A stretch of 7,370 nucleotides of DNA from an uncultured Lachnospiraceae bacterium (GTDB lineage: Bacteria > Bacillota > Clostridia > Lachnospirales > Lachnospiraceae), in contig CAMWLB010000148.1 in assembly GCA_947174985.1 (NCBI GenBank), positions 1 to 7,370 on the forward strand, given 5' to 3'. A program made the position numbers and the translations under genes. Positions 1-6,068 of the stretch are shown piece after piece (position 1 is the first letter of the stretch; every line of letters begins with the position of its first letter). The notes under the pieces were generated by a model that saw nothing but the letters and a program-made list of their open reading frames with translations, searched no databases and was not told where the DNA came from.

Positions 1-801
1 TGGGCTCGGAGCTGAGTATAAGAGATAGGTGTAAGGACTCTTCTCTTCTGCTGCAAAGACGGTAAGCTCCGGCAGCTTATTCTTAAAATAATCCTGCATA
101 TACGCCACAAAAAGCTTTTCCAGACCGTAATGCCCCGCATCAATCACCGAGACGCCCTGTGCCACCAAATCAATTCCCATGTGATGGTCGATATCTCCCG
201 AAATCAGTACGTCAACGCCCGCCTGTATGGCATTTGCTGTCACAGATTTTGCAGACCCCGGGGACACAGCGGCAATTTCCACCCTCTCGTTTATCCCCCC
301 GTACACCCTGACAGCGGGCAGCCGGAAGGTTTCCTTCACATATTCCGCGCACTCTGAAAGGCTCATACTCCTTGGCAGCCTCCCATAGCGGCCGATACCC
401 TCCTTGGCAATCTCGTCCTCGTAGGTAATCTCCAAAACCTGCCTGTCCAAGAGCTGCAGTTCATCCGCCGCGGCATCCGCCATTCCCATCACGTCAAAAT
501 TGGTGTGCATGGCATAATAACAGATATCCGCCTGCAGCATCCTAAGCACCCGCCTGCCGATAAAGTCCTCCGCTGTAATACTTTTTAAAGGCGTAAAAAT
601 CAGAGGGTGATGTGTAATTAACATATCAGCCTCGCAATCGATGGCATCCTCTATCACCTCATCGGTGGCATCCACCGCCAGATACACGCTTTTTATTTCC
701 TTCGTGCTGCGCCCTGCCAGCAATCCTACATTGTCCCATTTTTCGGCAAAGCCCAAAGGGGCAAGCACTTCAAGCCTGCGCATGATATCCGCACACCTCA
801 T
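1..801 (-). CDS. Nif3/YbgI-family dinuclear metal-centre protein (3' end cut by window edge)
   Basis: I translated this frame from the ATG at 801; it stays open for 267 codons to the left edge, so the stop lies outside. Seen: the N-terminal family motif WDNVGLL (residues 22-28), ITHHPL (62-67), HTNFD (99-103), GDIDHH (202-207) and DAGHYGLE (221-228). By position these supply the five metal ligands known from E. coli YbgI: H64, H65, D103, H224 and E228. Family knowledge: toroidal hexamers with a two-metal site; the physiological substrate is unsettled, and 'GTP cyclohydrolase I type 2' is an old and doubtful label. The two halves are joined directly, without the PII-like domain inserted in B. 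subtilis YqfO, so this is the short form, and at 267 residues it should end just beyond the window. The start is fixed by AAGGAGGG five nucleotides upstream. It follows trmK by 11 nt, a pairing also seen in Bacillus. Confidence 0.95.
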   Translation of the reverse strand, partial: MRCADIMRRLEVLAPLGFAEKWDNVGLLAGRSTKEIKSVYLAVDATDEVIEDAIDCEADMLITHHPLIFTPLKSITAEDFIGRRVLRMLQADICYYAMHTNFDVMGMADAAADELQLLDRQVLEITYEDEIAKEGIGRYGRLPRSMSLSECAEYVKETFRLPAVRVYGGINERVEIAAVSPGSAKSVTANAIQAGVDVLISGDIDHHMGIDLVAQGVSVIDAGHYGLEKLFVAYMQDYFKNKLPELTVFAAEEKSPYTYLLYSAPSP

Positions 802-806
802 AGATT

Positions 807-814
807 CCCTCCTT
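807..814 (-). promoter_or_regulatory. Ribosome binding site of the Nif3-family gene, overlapping the trmK stop
   Basis: The minus strand reads AAGGAGGG and ends five nucleotides before the ATG at 801. Its first two bases are the last two bases of the trmK TAA stop codon (815-813). The overlap supports translational coupling of the two genes and fixes the Nif3 start, ruling out the in-frame Met at codon 7. Confidence 0.85.
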
Positions 815-1577
815 ATGCTTCATAAAGTGCAAGACAGTATGCGATGTCTGAAAGTTCCCCGCATAACTCTTCCCGCCGCGCCGCCTGCTTTCCTGCATTT
901 TCAAGGCTTTTCAGAATCTTTTCATCCCGCTCTCGCAGCATTTCCAGATATTCTTTCAGCACCGGGTGCCTGTCTGCAAGCAGGCAGGGTCCGAAACTGT
1001 CCGCTATCCGTTGCAGCGTCTCGCCGACCAAGCTGTCCGCAGCTACCGTTTCCCCGATGAATTCGCCGCCTGCCGATGCCATTTCCCTGTCGGACTTGCC
1101 GCCACCATATACCGCCTTCATGATGGGATAAAATTTTCCGTCCTCTTTTATCATATTTTCTTTTACAATCACAAATCCACTCTGCCGCAGAAATTCCCGA
1201 AAATACCGCAGCTCTGACTGTGGCTGTAAAATCAGTTCCTTCATCATGGCTGCTTTTTCATGCCCTTTTGACAGAATTTCCGCCATCAGGCGGCCACCCA
1301 TACCGGCACAGATTAAGGTATCCGCCTCTCCTGCCGCCAACGCTTCCACACCGTCGGAAAGCCTCGTCTCTATGTAATCAGAAAATCCTTTTGCTTCTAT
1401 GTGTTCCCTGGCGCGCTGCAGGGGGCCTTCCCGCAAATCCATGGCGTACACCTTCGGTGCAATTTTATTTTCATACAGATAGATGGATACAAAGCCATGG
1501 TCACAGCCAACGTCCGCCGTCCTGCTGCCTGTTGTCACCATATCCGCGATTGCCTGCAATCTCTTTGACAATTCCAT
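813..1577 (-). CDS. trmK: tRNA (adenine(22)-N(1))-methyltransferase TrmK
   Basis: A 254-residue class I SAM-dependent methyltransferase predicted to methylate N1 of A22 in the D-loop region of tRNAs, in the cytoplasm. Seen: SAM-binding motif I ADVGCDHG (21-28), an acidic residue after the second strand (D47, in AMDLRE), the family signature AGMGG (91-95), LILQPQ (116-121), EDGKFYPI (145-152) and FGPCLL (195-200). The C-terminal 210-245 is charged and helical, matching the coiled-coil tail known for this family. About 25 extra residues (roughly 158-187, Gly/Ser/Glu-rich) sit between the catalytic domain and the tail, making the protein slightly longer than B. subtilis TrmK. The start follows rpoD by 8 nt; AGGA overlapping the rpoD TAG stop is its only visible ribosome site, six nucleotides from the ATG, which implies coupling to rpoD translation. 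Family identification is firm; the modified position is inferred from homologues. Confidence 0.94.
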   Translation of the reverse strand: MELSKRLQAIADMVTTGSRTADVGCDHGFVSIYLYENKIAPKVYAMDLREGPLQRAREHIEAKGFSDYIETRLSDGVEALAAGEADTLICAGMGGRLMAEILSKGHEKAAMMKELILQPQSELRYFREFLRQSGFVIVKENMIKEDGKFYPIMKAVYGGGKSDREMASAGGEFIGETVAADSLVGETLQRIADSFGPCLLADRHPVLKEYLEMLRERDEKILKSLENAGKQAARREELCGELSDIAYCLALYEA

Positions 1578-1585
1578 GGCTTGTC

Positions 1586-2698
1586 CTAATCCAGATAATC
1601 CTTCAGTTTTCGGCTCCGGCTGGGATGTCTGAGCTTTCTCAATGCCTTTGCCTCAATCTGACGAATACGCTCACGGGTCACACTGAATTCCTTGCCTACC
1701 TCTTCCAGCGTCCGTGCCCTGCCGTCATCCAGCCCGAAGCGCAGCCGCAACACCTTCTGCTCTCTTTCGGTCAGCGTGCCGAGCACTTCCACGAGCTGTT
1801 CCTTTAAAAGCGTAAAAGCAGCCGCATCCGCCGGCACCGGCACATTATCGTCCTGAATGAAATCTCCCAAATGGCTGTCCTCCTCCTCGCCAATAGGCGT
1901 TTCCAGAGAAACAGGTTCCTGACTGATTTTTAAAATTTCCCGCACGCGCTCCACCGGCATATTCATCTCTTCCGCAATCTCCTCCGGCGAAGGCTCCCTG
2001 CCAAGCTCCTGCAAAAGCTGGCGGCTTACGCGTATCAGCTTGTTGATGGTTTCTACCATATGCACAGGAATCCGGATGGTTCTCGCCTGATCCGCAATGG
2101 CTCTTGTGATTGCCTGCCGAATCCACCATGTAGCGTAAGTGGAAAACTTATAGCCCTTCCGGTAATCAAATTTTTCCACCGCCTTGATCAGTCCCAGGTT
2201 GCCCTCCTGGATCAAATCCAGAAACAGCATGCCCCTGCCCACATAGCGCTTTGCAATGCTGACAACCAGACGAAGGTTGGCTTCTGCAAGACGCTTCTTT
2301 GCGTCCTGGTCACCCAGCTCCATCTTTCTAGCCAGTTCAATTTCCTCCTCCGCGGACAAAAGCGGCACCTTGCCGATTTCCTTTAAATACATTCTGACCG
2401 GATCCTCGATGCTGATGCCGTCCGGCACGGAGAGGTCGAGATTTTCCACATCGACTTCTTCCTCGTCAATCATCATGATTTCTTCATCGTCTACGTCATC
2501 CTCTTCCGTAATCCGCAGGATATCGACATTATTCTGCTCCAAAATCTCCAGAATTTTATCAAACTGTTCCTCTTCCAGCGGCATATCCAAAAAGAAATCA
2601 TTGATTTCCTGATATTCCAGCACGTTTTTCTTCTTCTTTGCAACGGCGAGAAGCTCCTTCATCTTCTCCTCAAACCTTGCCTGTGTGTTTTCGTCCAT
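1586..2698 (-). CDS. rpoD: RNA polymerase primary sigma factor (sigma-70/SigA)
   Basis: A 370-residue group 1 sigma factor that directs core RNA polymerase to housekeeping promoters. Domains seen in order: short region 1.1 (about 5-62); a very acidic linker (66-88, mostly D/E); region 1.2 beginning DPVRMYLKEIG (99-109); regions 2.1-2.4 (about 138-208), including the -10 recognition helix around KFSTYATWWIRQAI (184-197); region 3 (210-290), with SLETPIGEEED (264-274); and region 4 (305-370) with the helix-turn-helix VTRERIRQIEAKALRKLR (340-357) for the -35 box. It ends in the usual KLKDYLD. Length is typical of Bacillota SigA. The ATG at 2698 has AAAGGA ten nucleotides upstream. It lies 39 nt after dnaG, the classical primase-sigma pairing, and likely shares the transcript started ahead of dgt; I found no convincing sigma-A promoter in the 39-nt gap. 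Confidence 0.98.
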   Translation of the reverse strand: MDENTQARFEEKMKELLAVAKKKKNVLEYQEINDFFLDMPLEEEQFDKILEILEQNNVDILRITEEDDVDDEEIMMIDEEEVDVENLDLSVPDGISIEDPVRMYLKEIGKVPLLSAEEEIELARKMELGDQDAKKRLAEANLRLVVSIAKRYVGRGMLFLDLIQEGNLGLIKAVEKFDYRKGYKFSTYATWWIRQAITRAIADQARTIRIPVHMVETINKLIRVSRQLLQELGREPSPEEIAEEMNMPVERVREILKISQEPVSLETPIGEEEDSHLGDFIQDDNVPVPADAAAFTLLKEQLVEVLGTLTEREQKVLRLRFGLDDGRARTLEEVGKEFSVTRERIRQIEAKALRKLRHPSRSRKLKDYLD

Positions 2699-2720
2699 TT
2701 TGGTTCCATCCTTTCAAAAC

Positions 2721-2732
2721 GTAGTAGTAGTA
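2721..2732 (-). repeat. Four-copy TAC trinucleotide run in the dnaG-rpoD gap
   Basis: The minus strand reads TAC four times in a row directly after the dnaG TGA stop region, just before the rpoD ribosome binding site. It is the most repetitive element between these genes. At this length it may be chance. Two bases of the first unit also form a TATACT box, but no -35 box lies at a suitable distance. Confidence 0.6.
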
Positions 2733-2737
2733 TAACC

Positions 2738-4510
2738 TCAATCCAGTGAAATATGCGTTTTTCCAAGCTCTTCCAATGCCTTCTTGCCTGCAATCACCTG
2801 ATTTAACGCATCCATATCGCTCCCCAGTCTGCCGGAATAGTATTCATAACTGTTCTTTTTTACAGCATATAGTATATCGTGGAAAGCCTTCTCTCTTTCC
2901 TGCTTTGTCTCCAAAGCCTCTACCTTTGTGTTAAACAGCGCCGCGGCTTCCCGCTGCTGCTCTTCCTCCTCAAACATACTGACGATGCCAGCCGGATTGT
3001 AATTGCCGGCCTCTATGTCCGAAAACAGGCGCTCCGCCACTTTCCGGTACAACTCCTCAGTAAAGTCCGAAGGCTTTATGTATTGGGATATGCGGGGATA
3101 AACCTGCGGGTAATCCGTCAGCCACGTAAGCAGCATACGCTGCGTGCGCCTGCTGTTTTCCTCCGGCGTCGTCTTTTTTCCTGCCGCCTGCTTCGGTCTT
3201 TCCATAGGCTTTACCATTCCGGTCTGCGCCGCATAAGTATTCACCAGCCGCCGCAGGTTTTCGAAACCTATATGGTACTTGTCCGCCACCGCCTCAAGGT
3301 AATTTTCCCGCTCCACCTCTATTTCAAATCCGCAGAGCTTTTTCGCAATTTCCTTGTGGAATTTTGTCTTACTCTCAGGGTCCTTTAAATCATAATCCCG
3401 CTCTAAAATGCGGATTTCAAACATAAAGCTGTTTTCCGCATTTTGGATTCTCTCCTGAAACGCCTCCGTCCCCTCGTTTTTGATAAACTCGTCAGGGTCC
3501 TTATGAGGCTTCAAATCAATCACCTTGCCTGTCAGCCCCGCCTCGCGCAGAATTCCGATGGCGCGCAGCGCCGCCTTGACTCCCGCACCGTCGCTGTCAT
3601 AGGCGAGCAGCACATTTTCGGTATAGCGCTTTAACAGGTTTGCCTGCCCCGAAGTGAACGCAGTCCCCAAAGACGCCACCGCCTGCGTAAAGCCGGCCTG
3701 ATGCATGGAAATCACGTCCATGTAGCCCTCGCAGAGAATGATGTTTCCCGCCCGCGCAGTTCTGGCAAAATTAAGTCCGTAAAGGTTCCGGCTCTTGTCA
3801 AATATCGGCGTCTCCGGCGAGTTCAAATATTTGGGCTCGCCCTCTCCCATCACCCTGCCGCCAAAGCCTATGACGCGGTGGTTGATATCCTGTATGGGAA
3901 ACATGACCCTGTTCCAGAATTTGTCATGGGAGCCCCTCTGCTCATCGTAACTGCTGAGTCCCGCCTCTGCCAGAAGCCGCTCATCAAATCCCTTCTGCTT
4001 CAGATATTTTGTCAAATCATCACTGGTCTTATTCGCAAAGCCCAGTCCGAACTTTTTCATAGTGTCCACACTAAGCTGCCGGCCGCTTAAATACCGGTAT
4101 CCAATCTCACCCTGCTTTGCGCGGAGCTGATAATAAAAGTACTTTGCCGCTTCTTTATTTGCCTCCAAAAGCCGTGCCCTGTGGTTTTCCTTTTTTCGCA
4201 TCTCCTCGGAATACTCGACCTCGGGCAGATTGACTCCCGCGCGCTCTGCCAGCATTTTGATTGCCTCGCCAAAAGTATAATTTTCATAGTTCATGATAAA
4301 AGTGAACACGTTGCCGCCCGCGCCGCAGCCAAAGCAGTAATACATCTGCTTTGCGCCAGATACCGAAAAAGAAGGAGACTTTTCATTGTGAAAAGGACAT
4401 AATCCAAAATGGCTTGCGCCCTTTTTCTGCAGCTTCACATATCCCGATATGACGTCTACAATATCATTTTTCATTCTGACTTCTTCCACCAGTTCCTCGG
4501 GATAGTACAT
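2738..4510 (-). CDS. dnaG: DNA primase DnaG
   Basis: A 590-residue bacterial primase that makes RNA primers for DnaB-type helicase replisomes. Seen in order: CHC2 zinc-binding domain with C38, H41, C59 and C62 (CPFH and CFGC); the catalytic-core N-terminal part with GFGGR (215-219) and PKYLNSPET (226-234); Toprim domain with CEGYMDV (260-266; E261, D265) and the metal-binding DSDG (305-308), followed by KDPDEF (337-342); then a charged linker rich in K/P/T near 436-455 and a helical C-terminal domain (about 456-590) of the helicase-interaction type. All key residues are intact. I chose the ATG at 4510 because AAAGGAGA precedes it at seven-nucleotide spacing and MYYPEELVEEV is a usual primase N-terminus; an in-frame ATG at 4552 would add 14 residues and overlap dgt. 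It lies 29 nt after dgt and 39 nt before rpoD. Confidence 0.98.
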   Translation of the reverse strand: MYYPEELVEEVRMKNDIVDVISGYVKLQKKGASHFGLCPFHNEKSPSFSVSGAKQMYYCFGCGAGGNVFTFIMNYENYTFGEAIKMLAERAGVNLPEVEYSEEMRKKENHRARLLEANKEAAKYFYYQLRAKQGEIGYRYLSGRQLSVDTMKKFGLGFANKTSDDLTKYLKQKGFDERLLAEAGLSSYDEQRGSHDKFWNRVMFPIQDINHRVIGFGGRVMGEGEPKYLNSPETPIFDKSRNLYGLNFARTARAGNIILCEGYMDVISMHQAGFTQAVASLGTAFTSGQANLLKRYTENVLLAYDSDGAGVKAALRAIGILREAGLTGKVIDLKPHKDPDEFIKNEGTEAFQERIQNAENSFMFEIRILERDYDLKDPESKTKFHKEIAKKLCGFEIEVERENYLEAVADKYHIGFENLRRLVNTYAAQTGMVKPMERPKQAAGKKTTPEENSRRTQRMLLTWLTDYPQVYPRISQYIKPSDFTEELYRKVAERLFSDIEAGNYNPAGIVSMFEEEEQQREAAALFNTKVEALETKQEREKAFHDILYAVKKNSYEYYSGRLGSDMDALNQVIAGKKALEELGKTHISLD

Positions 4511-4516
4511 CTCGCT

Positions 4517-4524
4517 TCTCCTTT
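4517..4524 (-). promoter_or_regulatory. Ribosome binding site that decides the dnaG start
   Basis: The minus strand reads AAAGGAGA, with seven nucleotides between the GGAG core and the ATG at 4510. No comparable site precedes the upstream in-frame ATG at 4552, which lies inside the 3' end of dgt. Confidence 0.8.
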
Positions 4525-4539
4525 CTGCCACTTCATTCC

Positions 4540-5544
4540 TTAACCATGCCACGATTTTGGTATATAAAGCTCCTCATAAACCGCTATGGCAAAACGGTCC
4601 GTCATGGCGCTGATATAATCGCACACAATCTTTTCTTTGGGCTCGCCCGCATCCGCCATACGGCGCATATCGGCAGGCAGTTCCTCAAAATGCTTCAGAT
4701 AGTGAGCATACAGCGTTTCTATCAGCATTTCTGCCTTGCTTTCCTCGCTCTTTGCCTCCGGATTCTGATAGACACGTTCAAACATAAAGCTTCTCAGTTT
4801 TTTCATTGCCTCCGCAACCGGCTCAGACATTCTGATATCATCCGTCTCAAAACTCGTCGTCACAATATCGTGGATAAAATGGTCCAGCCGCTCGCCTGTG
4901 GTATAGCCGATGACGTCCCCTATCTCCCGCGGCACATCCTTTTCTGTCAGGATACCGCCTCTGATAGCATCATCCATATCGTGATGAATATAAGCGATTT
5001 TATCGGAGAACCTGACAATTTTACCTTCCAAAGTAAAAGGCATGCCCGCCGTCTGATGATTCAGGATGCCATCCCTGACTTCCGCCGTCAGATTTAACCC
5101 CTGTCCGCCTTTTTCCAGCCGCTCCACAGTACGCACACTCTGTACATTGTGCTCGAAGCCATACGGACATATCCGGTTCAGCGCCCGCTCACCGGCATGA
5201 CCGAAAGGCGTATGCCCCAAATCATGTCCCAGTGCAATCGCTTCCACCAAATCCTCATTCAATCGGAGTGCTTTGGCAATGGTTCTCGCATTCTGGGATA
5301 CCTCCAGTGTATGCGTCAGCCTCGTCCTGTAGTGGTCGCCTTCAGGCGTTAAAAAAACCTGCGTCTTGTCCTTCAGCCTTCTGAAAGATTTACAGTGCAG
5401 GATGCGATCCCTGTCCCTTTGGAATACCGGACGGATATCGCACTGCTCCTCCTCTCTCTCCCGGCCTTTCGAATGCATGCTGAGCGTCGCATAAGGACTT
5501 AAATAGTCCTTTTCCCACAGTTCCAGTTGTTCTCTGATTGTCAT
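4540..5544 (-). CDS. dgt: dGTPase-like deoxynucleotide triphosphohydrolase (HD domain)
   Basis: A 334-residue HD-domain enzyme of the Dgt family, which cleaves dNTPs, classically dGTP, to the nucleoside and triphosphate. Seen: the N-terminal segment FQRDRDRILHCKSFRRLKDK (41-60), typical of the family; H78 in RTRLTHTLEV; the HD pair H107-D108 in GHDLGHTPFGHAGE (106-119), with H111 and H116 near it; and D181 in FSDKIAYIHHD, completing the H...HD...D metal site. The length matches the short Gram-positive branch and not E. coli Dgt (about 505 residues). Substrate preference cannot be read from sequence. The ATG at 5544 has GGAAAGG eight nucleotides upstream. As first gene of the dnaG-rpoD run it puts dNTP-pool control under the same promoter as primase; I believe this order recurs in Lachnospiraceae, but that is from memory. 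The sigma-H-like site 73 nt upstream is its best promoter candidate. Confidence 0.93.
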   Translation of the reverse strand: MTIREQLELWEKDYLSPYATLSMHSKGREREEEQCDIRPVFQRDRDRILHCKSFRRLKDKTQVFLTPEGDHYRTRLTHTLEVSQNARTIAKALRLNEDLVEAIALGHDLGHTPFGHAGERALNRICPYGFEHNVQSVRTVERLEKGGQGLNLTAEVRDGILNHQTAGMPFTLEGKIVRFSDKIAYIHHDMDDAIRGGILTEKDVPREIGDVIGYTTGERLDHFIHDIVTTSFETDDIRMSEPVAEAMKKLRSFMFERVYQNPEAKSEESKAEMLIETLYAHYLKHFEELPADMRRMADAGEPKEKIVCDYISAMTDRFAIAVYEELYIPKSWHG

Positions 5545-5616
5545 ATAAAAGCCTTTCCGCGCTTCCTGCGCCTAAACAGACCTTACCTCAAATCAAAACA
5601 TCTTCCTATTTTTAAT

Positions 5617-5643
5617 ATTCTGCACAAATTGCAAAACTCCTTT
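5617..5643 (-). promoter_or_regulatory. Sigma-H-type promoter candidate for the dgt-dnaG-rpoD run
   Basis: The minus strand carries AAAGGAGTT (5643-5635), an 11-nt spacer, then GCAGAAT (5623-5617) followed by ATT. The published B. subtilis sigma-H consensus is RnAGGAwWW, 11-12 nt, RnnGAAT; every specified position matches except one w (G at 5637). Transcription would start near 5610, leaving about a 65-nt leader. In B. subtilis the sigA operon also has a sigma-H promoter, which makes the placement sensible. A T-rich plus strand at 5641-5654 gives an A-tract directly upstream, as in an UP element. The call comes from reading by eye against a consensus, without a scored search. Confidence 0.5.
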
Positions 5644-5682
5644 TTTTCTTTTTTAAATTCCTTTTCACATTATCCCTAAACT

Positions 5683-5711
5683 TTTTGCCCCAAACATTCG
5701 AAATATATAAT
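5683..5711 (+). promoter_or_regulatory. Sigma-A-like promoter candidate for the small plus-strand gene
   Basis: A perfect TATAAT lies at 5706-5711. At 17-bp spacing the -35 position holds TTTTGC (5683-5688), a poor match; TTGCCC (5685-5690) matches better but at 15 bp. No extended -10 TG is present. Transcription would start near 5718, about 68 nt before the ATG at 5786. A weaker minus-strand pair, TTTCAA (5735-5730) and TATTAT (5712-5707) at 17 bp, shares the same AT-rich box and could serve dgt. Confidence 0.4.
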
Positions 5712-5744
5712 AGAAGAAACGGAACACTATTGAAATACGCATCC

Positions 5745-5752
5745 AAGGAGGG
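5745..5752 (+). promoter_or_regulatory. Strong Shine-Dalgarno sequence without a normal start codon
   Basis: AAGGAGGG is close to an ideal ribosome binding site, yet no ATG, GTG or TTG occurs 4-12 nt downstream in any frame. In the frame of the small gene the nearest codons are ATA (5753), ATC (5756) and GCA (5759); the first ATG is at 5786, 33 nt away. It may serve a non-standard start, mark a lost start codon, or be chance. Confidence 0.45.
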
Positions 5753-5785
5753 ATAATCGCAGCAAAAGGAATTTCAAGTATTTTT

Positions 5786-6016
5786 ATGGTGAACTCAGTA
5801 CTGGCTGTCCCCTTAACCGGCAGGATAAAGCGCGATGAGCCGAGACAGTATTCCGGTGGACAAAAGCAGGAAGCTTCCACAAGTTCGTTTGCACAGGTTC
5901 TGGAAGAAGCAGTCCAAGAGAAAGCTCCCGCTCCCAGAGAGTACCGCACCGTTTTATACGGCAAAGACCTCTTACTCACCGCTTCACACTACCGCACAAG
6001 AGAATACCACTACTGA
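5786..6016 (+). CDS. Small conserved-looking hypothetical protein, about 76 residues
   Basis: I do not recognise this protein. Starting at the ATG at 5786 it has 76 residues: a short hydrophobic N-terminus (MVNSVLAVPLTG), a basic/acidic stretch GRIKRDEPRQY, a low-complexity S/T/Q/G linker (about 23-33), a likely amphipathic helix FAQVLEEAVQEK (34-45), and a Tyr/Arg-rich C-terminus ending in REYHY. There is no signal peptide, membrane span or metal motif. Gene support is contextual: it fills the gap between divergent dgt and convergent hydrolase, has a TATAAT promoter candidate upstream, and stops just before a terminator hairpin. The start is uncertain. The only Shine-Dalgarno near the ATG is AAAGGA at 15-nt spacing, and the frame is open back to 5714, so a non-ATG start near 5753-5756 would add about 10-11 residues (IIAAKGISSIF). 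Confidence 0.55.
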   Translation: MVNSVLAVPLTGRIKRDEPRQYSGGQKQEASTSSFAQVLEEAVQEKAPAPREYRTVLYGKDLLLTASHYRTREYHY

Positions 6017-6021
6017 ACAAA

Positions 6022-6068
6022 GAACCGCCGCATTAGGAAGAACACTTCCCGATGCGGCGGCTTCTTTT
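6022..6068. terminator. Bidirectional hairpin terminator between convergent genes
   Basis: CCGCCGCAT (6025-6033) pairs perfectly with ATGCGGCGG (6052-6060). Inside it a second helix pairs GGAAG (6036-6040) with CTTCC (6045-6049) around an AACA loop, and outer GAA/TTC pairs can extend the stem past a bulged C. On the plus strand it is followed by CTTCTTTT, on the minus strand by TTCTTTGTTC. It lies 8 nt after the small gene's stop and directly abuts the hydrolase stop, so it can end both transcripts. The U-tracts are imperfect. Confidence 0.75.

Noticed and set aside
2720..2770. Separate sigma-A or sigma-H promoter for rpoD in the dnaG-rpoD gap (TATACT box)
   Set aside because: At 16-18 bp upstream there is no TTGACA-like box, and no AGGA-GAAT pair fits the sigma-H spacing.
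4511..4552. Longer DnaG starting at 4552, overlapping the end of dgt by 13 nt
   Set aside because: No ribosome binding site serves it, the 14 extra residues do not fit the family N-terminus, and AAAGGAGA stands at ideal spacing before 4510.
641..5352. Numerous plus-strand reading frames of 60-195 codons across the housekeeping run
   Set aside because: They are antisense shadows of firmly identified minus-strand genes and give low-complexity Ser/Cys/His-rich products without ribosome sites.
5559..5571. Small hairpin (GCGC stem, five-base loop) in the dgt leader as a regulatory element
   Set aside because: Only four base pairs with no conserved flanks; too weak to claim a riboswitch or attenuator.
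5590..5604. Two-codon upstream reading frame (ATG TTT TGA) in the dgt leader
   Set aside because: Its ribosome site lies too close to the ATG, and such short frames arise by chance in AT-rich leaders.
5885..5925. Resemblance of the small protein's FAQVLEEAVQEK segment to hook-region flagellar proteins
   Set aside because: The match is a dozen residues of generic helix; no flagellar gene is nearby and nothing else in the protein supports it.
5665..5979. 104-codon minus-strand reading frame opposite the small gene
   Set aside because: It runs through the divergent promoter region, has no ribosome site, and its product is a compositionally odd antisense reading of the small gene.
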